Below, one piece after another: positions 17,606 through 26,031 of a stretch of DNA of 64,000 bases. The notes under the pieces were generated by a model. It made no database searches, had not been told where the DNA came from, and saw only the letters and a program-made list of their open reading frames with translations. Origin of the DNA: Carnobacterium jeotgali MS3 (lineage in GTDB: Bacteria > Bacillota > Bacilli > Lactobacillales > Carnobacteriaceae); the NCBI RefSeq assembly GCF_000745125.1, contig NZ_JQNF01000003.1, forward strand, positions 186,001 through 250,000. Direction: 5' to 3'. A program made the position numbers and the translations under genes. Numbering within the stretch: the first letter of the stretch is position 1; every line of letters starts with the position of its first letter.

Positions 17606-17866
17606 TCATTGGTATTCTGTGTACTCAAAATCTACACCACTCAATGTTTGTTTCACCCACTGATTATGGGTCACTTCTTTTTTAGGCCCTGACAAATTTT
17701 CAATTGATTTTTCAATATCTAAACACGCATGATAAAAACGCTGAGCATCCTCTTCCAGTTTAAATTGAAACTCTTGAGCCAGCTCTTTTGAGTTTGCATA
17801 GTGCAGAACAACTTCGTTTTCATTTATATAAACACTAAAATAAGTGGAAATAATTCTTTTTTTCAC
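17606..17866 (-). CDS. Small hypothetical protein, 86 aa
   Basis: 86 residues with no family I recognise. The sequence begins with two beta-like strands (ISTYFSVYINENEVVLHY), then a helical, Glu/Lys-rich middle and a polar C-terminus ending FEYTEYQ. It has no membrane segment or signal. The start is GTG at 17864-17866 with AGGAG about 10 nt upstream. It lies 51 bp upstream of the HAD phosphatase in the same direction and may share its transcript. Confidence 0.65.
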   Translation of the reverse strand: MKKRIISTYFSVYINENEVVLHYANSKELAQEFQFKLEEDAQRFYHACLDIEKSIENLSGPKKEVTHNQWVKQTLSGVDFEYTEYQ

Positions 17867-17975
17867 TATAAGCCAACTCCTAACCTGCCTGAATTAATAG
17901 ATGATTGATTTACATTTATCATACCATTAATTCAAAAAAATCAGTAGGCTTGTTTCAAAGCTTCAGTCAAACGAA

Positions 17976-18027
17976 CTAAAAAAGAATGGAAATCAAGCTA
18001 CGAAAGGCTGTTTTCCATTCTTTTTAG
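17976..18027 (-). terminator. Terminator of the mup/mur operon
   Basis: A 15-16-bp near-perfect inverted repeat (arms about 17976-17992 and 18012-18027, 19-nt loop) lies 11 bp after the murR stop and ends in a T-run on the minus strand. Confidence 0.85.
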
Positions 18028-18037
18028 TTGACACTTT

Positions 18038-18895
18038 TCAATCAAATTTTTGGTTATACCGCTGAATGGCTGCTTTAGATTTCTCTAAATTGGTTACGGT
18101 CAAGTCGTAGTTTTTAGACGCATAGTCATAAAACAGAATATCGACAGCATACATCTGAGTCAATAACGAAATTGTCGCTCCACTTCTTAGAGGAGCTTCA
18201 TGAGCAAAAGCTGTTTTTAAGGCAATATCCGCTTCAAGACTTAGCGCATTCTCAGTATTATTTGTGAGTGCTACTGTTTTCAATCCAAGTTCTTTTGCCA
18301 TAATCATTAAAGCAAGAACTTCTTTCTTTTCACCGCTGTTTGAAACTCCAAAAAACACCGCATTCTCTCCGGCAACTGCCATTGATGTGACTAGCAAATG
18401 TTGATCAAGCGAACAAACAACTATTTTTCCCATTCGACTAAACTTTTGTTGAATATCAGAAGCAACAATATGAGAAGCCCCTAAACCATATAGATAAATA
18501 ATTGAACTCTCATGAAGCAATTCCGAAACACGCTCAATTTGTTTCGTATCCAATACGTTATTGGTTTCTTTAAAAAGATGATTCGTATTGATGAGCATTT
18601 TCTTTTTAACTTGTTCTAAATTCTCATCAGCTAAAATATCCGTGTATAAATTATCCTTGATGCCTTGGGAATCTGCCGACAATTGAAGTTTCAACTCCGT
18701 AAATCCTTTAATGCCAATCGAACGGCAAAAGCGAATCACTGCAGCCGAACTAGAACCAGCTTCAGTCGCTAGATCTGTTGCACTCATTTGAATAACCTTT
18801 ACTGGATCTCTAAGAATTGTTTCAGCTATCTTTTTTTCAGATTGTGGCAACGTAATTTTTTTCTCTCTAATCGTCAATAAGACATTATTCTGCAT
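18038..18895 (-). CDS. murR: MurR/RpiR-family regulator of MurNAc recovery
   Basis: 285 residues. The N-terminal RpiR helix-turn-helix (about 20-75; contains TDLATEAGSSSAAVIRFCR) is followed by a SIS sugar-phosphate domain with FFGVSNSGEKKEV near 185. In MurR proteins the SIS domain senses MurNAc-6-phosphate. It is the last gene of mupG-murQ-murP-murR, the same order as in Staphylococcus aureus. SD GGAGG lies 9 nt before the ATG at 18893-18895; the longer reading from 18925 has no SD. A paralogue lies at 61473-62324 beside anmK. Confidence 0.88.
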   Translation of the reverse strand: MQNNVLLTIREKKITLPQSEKKIAETILRDPVKVIQMSATDLATEAGSSSAAVIRFCRSIGIKGFTELKLQLSADSQGIKDNLYTDILADENLEQVKKKMLINTNHLFKETNNVLDTKQIERVSELLHESSIIYLYGLGASHIVASDIQQKFSRMGKIVVCSLDQHLLVTSMAVAGENAVFFGVSNSGEKKEVLALMIMAKELGLKTVALTNNTENALSLEADIALKTAFAHEAPLRSGATISLLTQMYAVDILFYDYASKNYDLTVTNLEKSKAAIQRYNQKFD

Positions 18896-19007
18896 AACCT
18901 GCGACCTCCGACTATTTGCATTCATTTATAAACTGAAAAAGGCATGCAAATCGCTAGACTCACATGCCTTTTAAACGCTACTGTTATTTTACAATGTACA
19001 AATCAGA

Positions 19008-20501
19008 TTAGTCAACAATAGTTTCTGCGTCGAATTCGTCTGCATCATAAGAAACTAGTTCAGTTGGTTCCATTGCTGATTTTGGAACTCCAAAGAAGTA
19101 AGTAGCTAAGAATCCACCAGCATAAGCAGCTAATAATCCAACTACATAACCCCACCATTTGCCGTTAGCAATTAATGGAATTAACGCTACTCCACTTGGT
19201 CCAATTGCAGTTGCACCAATTCCACCAAATAATCCGATAACAGCTCCACCGATACCGCCTCCAATACAAGCAGTGATGAATGGACGACCTAAAGGCAATG
19301 TTACCGCATAGATTAATGGTTCACCGATTCCTAAGATACCTACAGGCAATGAACCTTTGATCATGTTTGTTAATTGTTTGTTTTTACGACATTTTATCCA
19401 TAATGCGATTGAAGCTCCAACTTGCCCAGCTCCAGCCATAGCTAAGATCGGCAATAATAATGTCATTCCTTGAGTAGAGATCATTTCAATATGGATTGGT
19501 GTTAATACTTGGTGTAAACCAAACATAACCATTGGTAAGAACAATGCGCCTAATACGAAACCGGCGAAAGCTCCACCAACATTTAATACCCAAGTGATTG
19601 CTCCAACTAAGCTAGATGAAATGGCACCTGCGATTGGCATAATCAAGAAAATGGTTACTAAACCAATAGCCAATAAAGAAATGGTTGGTGTTACGATAAT
19701 ATCGATTGAATCTGGAACAACTTTACGCATGCTTTTTTCTACGATTGACAATAAGTAGACCGCTAAGATAACACCAATGATTCCACCTTGTCCAGCAGCC
19801 ATAGGGTCACCAGTAAAGATATTTGTTAAAGGTGCATCGACCAACATACCTGGAAGATAAATAATACCAGCAACAACCCCACCTAAACCTTCTGTAGCGC
19901 CAAATACCTTAGCAGCATTGATCCCTACATAGACGTTCAAGTAAGCAAATAATCCACTTTTAATAATGTTTAGGACTAAAACGATTGTTAGCCAATTTTC
20001 TCCAGTAAGTGTCTCAGCTGTAATCATGTTTTGGAAAATAGAAGCAATCCCACCAATGATCCCAGCTCCAACGAATGCTGGAATTAATGGAACAAAGATA
20101 TTTGCAATGTCTTTCAACACACGTTTAAAAGGTGTGTTATTTTTCTTTTTCAGTTCAGCTTTTTTTATAGCCGCTTGTTTTTCAGCTTCAGAACGACCAG
20201 AGTTTGTTGCAGTTGATTTTCCGGCTGGAATTTTATCGCCTAAACGAACACCTGCCATGCTTACCATTTCGTTCGCTACTTTGTTTACGGTACCAGGTCC
20301 TACAACAACTTGTAAGGTATCATCTTCTACAACACCCATAACTCCATCGATTTTTTTCAAACCATCAAAGTTTACTTTACCGTTATCCTTGATATCCATA
20401 CGAACACGAGTCATACAGTGAATAACAGAATCAACGTTCCCCATACCTCCAACTTGCTCATATATCTGTCTAGCCATGCGTTGCTCTTTTGTTTCAGCCA
20501 T
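19008..20501 (-). CDS. murP: PTS EIIBC, N-acetylmuramic acid / MurNAc-GlcNAc specific
   Basis: 497 residues. An EIIB domain of the glucose superfamily comes first, with the phosphorylated Cys29 in VIHCMTRVRM. An EIIC domain of about 10 membrane helices follows, with FGLHQVLTPIH near 335 and the sugar-site motif GIGEPLIYA near 405. There is no EIIA domain, so phosphate must come from a separate EIIA(Glc)-type protein, as for E. coli MurP and S. aureus. Position directly after murQ fixes the likely substrate as MurNAc or the disaccharide MurNAc-GlcNAc. SD TAGGAGGG precedes the ATG; the gene starts 18 bp after the murQ stop. Confidence 0.88.
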   Translation of the reverse strand: MAETKEQRMARQIYEQVGGMGNVDSVIHCMTRVRMDIKDNGKVNFDGLKKIDGVMGVVEDDTLQVVVGPGTVNKVANEMVSMAGVRLGDKIPAGKSTATNSGRSEAEKQAAIKKAELKKKNNTPFKRVLKDIANIFVPLIPAFVGAGIIGGIASIFQNMITAETLTGENWLTIVLVLNIIKSGLFAYLNVYVGINAAKVFGATEGLGGVVAGIIYLPGMLVDAPLTNIFTGDPMAAGQGGIIGVILAVYLLSIVEKSMRKVVPDSIDIIVTPTISLLAIGLVTIFLIMPIAGAISSSLVGAITWVLNVGGAFAGFVLGALFLPMVMFGLHQVLTPIHIEMISTQGMTLLLPILAMAGAGQVGASIALWIKCRKNKQLTNMIKGSLPVGILGIGEPLIYAVTLPLGRPFITACIGGGIGGAVIGLFGGIGATAIGPSGVALIPLIANGKWWGYVVGLLAAYAGGFLATYFFGVPKSAMEPTELVSYDADEFDAETIVD

Positions 20502-20519
20502 CTTTTTACCCTCCTAGTT

Positions 20520-21410
20520 TTATGCTAAGGTTTCACGAATGAACCCTTTCGCTTCTGTTAATTTTTGAGTTGCTGTTTCTTTATCTGAATGCGTTAAGAT
20601 CATAACAATTGCCAATTTCACTTGGTGGTCAGCAGCTGCAAATGTTTCGCTTGCTGTTTCATACGTACATTCTGTAGCTTGCATAATAATGCGTTTTGAA
20701 CGTTCTTCTAATTTTTCATTAGAGGGTTTTACGTCTACCATTAGATTTTGGTAAACTTTTCCAGAACCGATCATTGCGCCAGTTGACAACATATTTAAAA
20801 TCAATTTTTGAGCAGTTCCCGCTTTTAATCGTGTAGAACCCGTTAAGATTTCAGGACCAGCATCTACTTCAATCGGCATTTGAGCATATTGACTAATTTT
20901 AGCATCTTTGTTGCATGAGATTGTCGCTGTTTTTGCTCCAACTTTTGTTGCATATTCTAACCCACCGATAACATAAGGTGTACGTCCGCTTGCTGCGATT
21001 CCTACAACTACATCTTTATCAGTTAATTGAATAGCTTCTAAATCTTCAGCTCCAAGTGTTTTTGAATCTTCTGCCCCTTCAACTGCAACGGTCATAGCTT
21101 TCATTCCGCCTGCAATCAATCCTTGTACCATGCTTGGATCTACACTAAATGTTGGAACACACTCAGCTGCATCCAAGACACCTAAACGTCCGCTTGTTCC
21201 AGCACCCATATAAATTAAACGGCCGCCTTTACTGAATGAATCCGTGATTGTTTCTACAACTTTTGTGATCATTGGCAATGCTTCTTCAACGGCTAAAGCA
21301 ACTTTTTGATCTTCTTGATTCATTAGAGTCATTACTTCGCTTGTTGAAAGCTCATCTAAGTTCATCGTTTGTGTATTTCTCGTTTCGGTTGTTAATTTGT
21401 CTAAATTCAT
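20520..21410 (-). CDS. murQ: N-acetylmuramic acid 6-phosphate etherase
   Basis: 296 residues. MurQ cleaves the lactyl ether of MurNAc-6-phosphate, giving GlcNAc-6-phosphate and D-lactate in the cytosol. Motifs of the SIS-fold etherase are GAGTSGRLG near residue 68, AAECVPTF with the catalytic Glu just after, and IAASGRTPYV near 155. The ORF extends upstream to 21452, but AAAGAGG lies 8 nt before the ATG at 21408-21410, giving the normal family length and a start 4 bp after the mupG stop. Its substrate can come from MurP/MupG in this operon or from AnmK at 62378-63514. Confidence 0.95.
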   Translation of the reverse strand: MNLDKLTTETRNTQTMNLDELSTSEVMTLMNQEDQKVALAVEEALPMITKVVETITDSFSKGGRLIYMGAGTSGRLGVLDAAECVPTFSVDPSMVQGLIAGGMKAMTVAVEGAEDSKTLGAEDLEAIQLTDKDVVVGIAASGRTPYVIGGLEYATKVGAKTATISCNKDAKISQYAQMPIEVDAGPEILTGSTRLKAGTAQKLILNMLSTGAMIGSGKVYQNLMVDVKPSNEKLEERSKRIIMQATECTYETASETFAAADHQVKLAIVMILTHSDKETATQKLTEAKGFIRETLA

Positions 21411-21414
21411 TTTC

Positions 21415-22491
21415 TTAACCTCTTTCATTGTCTTGTATCGGTTGGAGTTCAAATAATTGGCCTTCTTGACAACAGTCGATCAAAGCTAGATCTTCTGGAA
21501 TAACGTGAGCCACAACATTTACCTTTTCATCTTTAGCTAAAGGGTGTTGTACTAGTTGAATTTCTCCCATATAGCGTCCATATAAACGGTTGTCTACTGT
21601 AACGCTTCCTTTTATTCGTTCTTGGCTGTATTGCGGTTCAATGTTCGGGATGGTTCTAAAGCGAGCATCAGCACTACGGATTACATCTCTTGCTGCGTCC
21701 CAACGATTTTGGTGTTTTCCTACGATGACAGATAAATAATCAGAACCTTCGATTCCCTTAATTGAAAATAATAACGTTTTCTTTTTAATGTAATAAAAAA
21801 ATTGCTTTTTCGTTCTGTCATCGATTGTTGGATCTCCAATGTAAACATCATCTACTTCGCACTCGTTTAACAATTCAATTGCACTAGCTAAAGGATGAAC
21901 TCCACGTTGCTTTTCTAACGTTGGCAACTGACAAAATAATGGGCCTCGTAATGTTTCATTTCCTGGAACAAAAGCCATTACGTTAAATCCTAGTGATTTT
22001 AACCAGTGATTTTTGTGTATAAACAACTTTTTATCTAATCCCGTTTCAGGACGCGGATAATAATTGTGCCACGCTTCCATTTGTTGGAAATTCGCATTGT
22101 ATTGCTTTAGTTCATCAATATCTGCTTGCGTAATCGTACTCGCATTAAGGGCCACTGTCATTGAACGGCTAACTTTAGCACTCACTTGATTCGTTATATG
22201 ATAATCCATTCTTAAACCAGTAATCCCGATAGCTAGCATTTCCTCAGGACGATCAAATGAAAAACCAATTTTATTCAAAGCTTCCCCTGAAATATCAATC
22301 ATCAACTGCATATCTAATTCTTGCGTCCATTGGCCTAACGTCTTCACTCTTGTTACATATTGTGAAACATCGTCTTCTGGAATATGCATAGAAGAAAATA
22401 CTCCTTCAAATCCGCTGTCTTTCATTGTCTGCAGATAGTTTTTTGTTTCACTTGTTAACTCATCTCCAAGAAAGACAGATACACCAAACAT
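21415..22491 (-). CDS. mupG: 6-phospho-N-acetylmuramidase MupG (DUF871)
   Basis: 358 residues with a TIM-barrel-like N-terminal domain (GVSVFLG start, FEGVFSSMHIPED near 33, DISGEALN near 70) and a small C-terminal beta domain. DUF871 proteins were shown in S. aureus to be MupG, the cytosolic glycosidase that hydrolyses MurNAc-6P-GlcNAc after PTS uptake. The operon order mupG-murQ-murP-murR is the same here. The start is the ATG at 22489-22491 with AAAGGAG 7 nt upstream; the ORF track-like longer reading from 22524 lacks an SD. It is the first gene of the operon. Confidence 0.9.
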   Translation of the reverse strand: MFGVSVFLGDELTSETKNYLQTMKDSGFEGVFSSMHIPEDDVSQYVTRVKTLGQWTQELDMQLMIDISGEALNKIGFSFDRPEEMLAIGITGLRMDYHITNQVSAKVSRSMTVALNASTITQADIDELKQYNANFQQMEAWHNYYPRPETGLDKKLFIHKNHWLKSLGFNVMAFVPGNETLRGPLFCQLPTLEKQRGVHPLASAIELLNECEVDDVYIGDPTIDDRTKKQFFYYIKKKTLLFSIKGIEGSDYLSVIVGKHQNRWDAARDVIRSADARFRTIPNIEPQYSQERIKGSVTVDNRLYGRYMGEIQLVQHPLAKDEKVNVVAHVIPEDLALIDCCQEGQLFELQPIQDNERG

Positions 22492-22522
22492 AGCACCACT
22501 CCTTTGAAATCGTTTTAATGAC

Positions 22523-22557
22523 ATGATTAATCATAACATGTTAAAATAAAATTTCAA
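22523..22557 (-). promoter_or_regulatory. Promoter and palindromic operator of the mupG operon
   Basis: On the minus strand -35 TTGAAA (22552-22557), a 16-nt spacer and -10 TATGAT (22530-22535) form a good promoter. The perfect 12-bp palindrome ATGATTAATCAT (22523-22534) overlaps the -10, a likely binding site for MurR. A one-mismatch cre-like site lies just downstream at 22504-22518, which may bring catabolite repression. Confidence 0.65.
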
Positions 22558-22773
22558 TAACTTTTTCTACTTTTTATAAAATTAGACCAATTATACATAA
22601 ATAAACGTTACATCAATATGTAAATTCACTTTTCAAATGTATACCTTTACATTACAGGCTATTTTCGTTATCTTTTTCTATTCTTTTTCGCTTTAAACCA
22701 TCTTAAAACAGCCCTTTTTCATTGCTCATTTTATGTTAGAATGAAATTATATTTCAACATAGGAGGAGTTTTT

Positions 22774-23397
22774 ATGCAACGACTATTTTTTGTACGCCAC
22801 GGAATGACTGAATACAATTTAGCAGATCGCGTTCAAGGTGGAGATATCGATTCCCCCTTACTGCCCCAAAGTTTGGAAGATGCAAAAAAAACGGGTATCT
22901 GTCTGAAAGATTATGGACTTCAGCAGATTATTGCTAGTCCGCAGAAACGAGCCGTCGAAACTGCTCATTTAATTACTTCACAATTTGACCAAGATTTTAC
23001 TACACATTACACAGATGATTTAAAGGAATTCGGTTATGGCTCATGGGAAGGATCCTCCATTCCACTTTGGCGTGAAACTTCACCAGATAGTTTTTATAAT
23101 TTACGTAATCGTCCTGATTTGTATGACCCTAGTAAATTTGGCGGAGAAACTTATCCGGAATTGATTGCTAGAGGAAGCCGAGCAATCCACCGCTCTATTG
23201 AGCAATTCCCTGAAAATGACTTGTTATTTGTTGGACATAGCATCACTTGGACAACAACACTTTTATCTTTAGTTGGAATGGATTTAAAAGACCTTCGTTC
23301 GCAAGAACCTCTGGCCAATACTAGCATTTCTGAATTAGGTTATGCTAAAGGAAAATTCATTTTAAATGCCTGGAATCAAACGGATCATTTACGGTAA
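22774..23397 (+). CDS. Histidine phosphatase family protein (phosphoglycerate-mutase-like)
   Basis: 207 residues. The catalytic RHG motif is at residues 8-10 (FFVRHGMTEYN). Partner residues are visible as SPQKRAVETA near 57, the acidic KEFGYGSWEG near 82, and the second His in LFVGHSITW near 150. Members are broad-range phosphatases of small phosphate esters. The start is the ATG at 22774 with AGGAGGAG 5 nt upstream; the longer reading from 22741 runs through this SD. It is monocistronic and divergent from mupG. Confidence 0.88.
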   Translation: MQRLFFVRHGMTEYNLADRVQGGDIDSPLLPQSLEDAKKTGICLKDYGLQQIIASPQKRAVETAHLITSQFDQDFTTHYTDDLKEFGYGSWEGSSIPLWRETSPDSFYNLRNRPDLYDPSKFGGETYPELIARGSRAIHRSIEQFPENDLLFVGHSITWTTTLLSLVGMDLKDLRSQEPLANTSISELGYAKGKFILNAWNQTDHLR

Positions 23398-23406
23398 AAC
23401 AACTCC

Positions 23407-23446
23407 AAAAAAAGAAGCTTAGCAATTATGCCAAGCTTCTTTTTTG
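23407..23446. terminator. Bidirectional terminator
   Basis: Inverted repeat with arms AAAAAAGAAGCTT and AAGCTTCTTTTTT and a 12-nt loop lies between the convergent histidine phosphatase and VanZ-family genes. T-runs on both strands suit termination in both directions. Confidence 0.85.
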
Positions 23447-23459
23447 AATAGTTCAATTT

Positions 23460-24080
23460 TCAACTATTTTCTACAACCTTATTTTTATTTCTATTTGACC
23501 GGAAAGCAACGAATAAAGTCTGCAACAAAATCCCTATCCCTGCACCGGAACTGTCAATGACCACATCACTTAACTGACCGCCTCTCCCGGGCACAACTAA
23601 TTGATGAATTTCATCTGAAAAAGCATAGCCCACACAAATCAGTAACCCAATTCCAAATGCTTTGACGCCTTTCAATCAACTGCTATTCAAAGCATTTTTT
23701 ACAAACACACCTAAAATTAAATAGATTAAAAAATGTGCGTTTTTACGTATAAAGTGATGTAGATCTACCGGAACAAGAGCATGACGCACATTAAGGGACA
23801 AGCTATACAATATAGCGGCTACAACGAGAATAAGGACTACTTCTTTTAATCCAATCCTGATTCCAAAACTTTTTAACTTAAAAATAACAACTCCAGCTAA
23901 ACCCATAAACAAAACAACCTGAACCACTTTAATGGCTTGAACACTGATTTCTAATATGCTATAGCTCAAATTCCAAGACTGTTGCTGAACTTGGTGAGAG
24001 AAATAAAAAATTAACCCCATCCATAACAGCACCACTAACCAAGACAAATATTTTGTTACTGTTTTATTTTTAAGAGTCAT
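23460..24080 (-). pseudogene. VanZ-family membrane protein interrupted by in-frame TGA
   Basis: One continuous frame encodes a VanZ-like protein of about 206 codons but contains a TGA at 23676-23678. Before the stop (23679-24080) there are four hydrophobic helices and the motif HHFIRKNAHF. Directly after it, in the same frame, come another helix and the family's core motif SDEIHQLVVPGRGG followed by a Gly-rich helix. Both halves are needed for the VanZ fold. The first part has a strong SD (GGGAGGTG); the second could only restart at the TTG right after the TGA and has no SD. Nonsense mutation, a sequencing error, or TGA read-through are the options; decay is most likely. VanZ relatives affect teicoplanin resistance or the cell envelope. 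Confidence 0.8.
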
Positions 24081-24202
24081 TTTCTCACCTCCCTCATAAC
24101 CAATTATTTTTAATACTCTTATTCACTTTATATGATTTTTTTAGTATACCCTTAAGATCTTGACAGTTCAATGGAAGTCTTTTAGGTTAACAGAAATTCG
24201 AG

Positions 24203-24241
24203 CTAAAAAAAGAAGCTGAAAAAATCAGCTTCTTTTTTTAG
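24203..24241 (-). terminator. Terminator overlapping the esterase stop codon
   Basis: A perfect 17-bp inverted repeat (arms 24203-24219 and 24225-24241, 5-nt loop) closes the beta-glucan operon. The last five codons and the TGA stop of the esterase lie in the right arm, so the ribosome finishes inside the hairpin sequence. Confidence 0.9.
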
Positions 24242-24986
24242 TTAAGATTTCCTGCATCCATTTTAATACATATTGGATTTCTTGGTCCCAAAATGCCCAG
24301 TTATGGTCTCCAGGCTTTTCAATAAATGTGCAATCGATAGAGGTCTCTTGGAGAGCCTCTTTAAACTTCAGGTTATCTTCATAAAGAAAATCTTCAGTAC
24401 CGCAAATTTGTAACATTACCGGTGTAACAGTCTCTTTTTCGATTTGTTTTAGCACAGCGTACATGTCATTTTCCGATCCTATAAAAGATTCTTTTGATTT
24501 AAATGCTGACTTAAAAAGCGTGTCTCTGATTGGCTCATCTTGCCATAATCTATAAGGATCTACAGCAGCTGACAAAGCAGCAACTCCCGCGATTTCAGTC
24601 GGATACGTTAACCCCCATTTTATTGCGCCATATCCACCCATAGATAGACCAGCCACAAAGGTCTCTTCACTATTATGAGAAATGTTAAATAAATTTTTCA
24701 TTTTCATAGGGAATTCTTTTGTTAAAAAGCTCCAATAATTTGCCCCCATGTACATATCTGAATAATAACTTATGTGCACTTGCGGCATAAAAATAGCTAT
24801 ATTATATTGTGACGCATACCGTACTATTGAAGAGTTATACACCCAACTAGAATCATCATCTGATAATCCATGTAAGAGGTACAAAACGGGATAAGGTCCT
24901 GTTCGTTCCTCTGGCAAAATAGCCTTATAAGAAATTGTAAATCCTAATTCTGAAGAATTGATTTGACCAGAAATAACACCCATCAT
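24225..24986 (-). CDS. Esterase D/EstA-like alpha/beta-hydrolase in the beta-glucan operon
   Basis: 253 residues of the putative-esterase (Esterase D / tributyrin esterase EstA) family. YLLHGLSDDDSSW near residue 36 forms the oxyanion region, GLSMGGYG near 122-129 holds the nucleophilic Ser, and the triad His is in PGDHNWAFWD near 228. There is no signal peptide, so it acts in the cytosol. It is the last gene of the operon, 15 bp after the LacI gene. AGGAGG precedes two adjacent ATGs (24984-24986 and 24981-24983); the second has the better spacing. By context it may remove acyl groups from imported glucooligosaccharides; this is inference. General short-chain esterase is the safe call. Confidence 0.85.
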   Translation of the reverse strand: MMGVISGQINSSELGFTISYKAILPEERTGPYPVLYLLHGLSDDDSSWVYNSSIVRYASQYNIAIFMPQVHISYYSDMYMGANYWSFLTKEFPMKMKNLFNISHNSEETFVAGLSMGGYGAIKWGLTYPTEIAGVAALSAAVDPYRLWQDEPIRDTLFKSAFKSKESFIGSENDMYAVLKQIEKETVTPVMLQICGTEDFLYEDNLKFKEALQETSIDCTFIEKPGDHNWAFWDQEIQYVLKWMQEILTKKRS

Positions 24987-25001
24987 TGTACCTCCTATTA
25001 T

Positions 25002-25955
25002 TTAGTAAGAGTGGTTTTTTACTAAAGTTGTTTTAAGAATTTGATCATTTACCGGTTTGTTTTTGATCAGATTAATTAATGACTGCGCTGCGATGGAACC
25101 CCATTTATGTTTTGAATAAGCAATCGTTGCTAACTTTGGTGTCATATAACGACTAACCAGTATGTTATCAAATCCAATCAGACGAATGTCTTTCCCAATT
25201 TCTAAATTAGTGTCTTTAAAATAATTGTACATTCCAATAGCCATCTCATCGTTAAAAGAAAATACAGAAACCGTTTCAGTCCATTTTTCATGAATGATTT
25301 TACCGATTCTCCGGCCTGATACCTCAGAAAAATCACCTTCTATTATTTCATAGCCTTGCTTATTTTTAGTCAATATCTCTATCGAAGCTTCCAAACGCTC
25401 ATGATTATCAAATGAATCAGACGGACCGGTAATTAAATAGACTAGCGTATTGTTTTTTTCTAATAAGGCTTCGATTGCTTGTTTAGCTCCAATTCGGTTA
25501 TCCACCAATACTCTGCGAATATTTTCATGCTTAATTTTACGGTCCAGTACCACCATTTTATGACCACGATTGGCGTACTCAATTAACTCATTATCTGGAA
25601 ATCCAGCATCTAAGATAATCGCTCCATCAATCATTCGCTCTGGTAAAAATAACCGAGAACGATCTCCCGAACAAACAATCATATCATAATTATTTTCTTT
25701 AGCTGTTCCCATAATGCCTTCCAACAAATCTCCATAGAAAGTACCGCCATAAGTTGCAAGATAAACGCCAATAATTTGAGTTTCTTTTTTACGAAGATTC
25801 CGACCTGCTCTATTTGGAATATAATTCATTTCGTTGGCAATTTTAATAATTTTTGCACGTGTTTTTTCAGTTACTTTAGAACTCCCATTTAGAGCATAAG
25901 ACACTGTGGAAATGGAGACATTTGCTGCTTTCGCGATATCTTTAATTCCTGCCAT
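25002..25955 (-). CDS. LacI-family regulator of the beta-1,2-glucan operon
   Basis: 317 residues. The N-terminal LacI helix-turn-helix (IKDIAKAANVSISTVSYALNG pattern, residues 4-24) has the hinge helix after it, then a periplasmic-binding-like sensor domain with IGFDNILVSRYM near 263. It sits inside the operon between the GH94 gene and the esterase. The two GAAACGTTTC palindromes at the operon promoter (34745-34754, 34801-34810) are the obvious operators. The inducer is probably a sophorooligosaccharide or sophorose. SD AGGG lies ahead of the ATG; spacing to GH94 is 76 bp. Confidence 0.9.
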   Translation of the reverse strand: MAGIKDIAKAANVSISTVSYALNGSSKVTEKTRAKIIKIANEMNYIPNRAGRNLRKKETQIIGVYLATYGGTFYGDLLEGIMGTAKENNYDMIVCSGDRSRLFLPERMIDGAIILDAGFPDNELIEYANRGHKMVVLDRKIKHENIRRVLVDNRIGAKQAIEALLEKNNTLVYLITGPSDSFDNHERLEASIEILTKNKQGYEIIEGDFSEVSGRRIGKIIHEKWTETVSVFSFNDEMAIGMYNYFKDTNLEIGKDIRLIGFDNILVSRYMTPKLATIAYSKHKWGSIAAQSLINLIKNKPVNDQILKTTLVKNHSY

Positions 25956-26031
25956 TTCTTTTCCCTACTCTCCACTCTTTAGCTATTTAATAGTATCAAT
26001 CATTTAGCAAAAAGACTAGTCTTATCTTTCA

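Noticed and set aside
26012-26023. Perfect palindrome AAGACTAGTCTT between GH94 and lacI
   Set aside because: It lacks a loop and a T-run and differs from the GAAACGTTTC operators; without a second copy I cannot call it a site.
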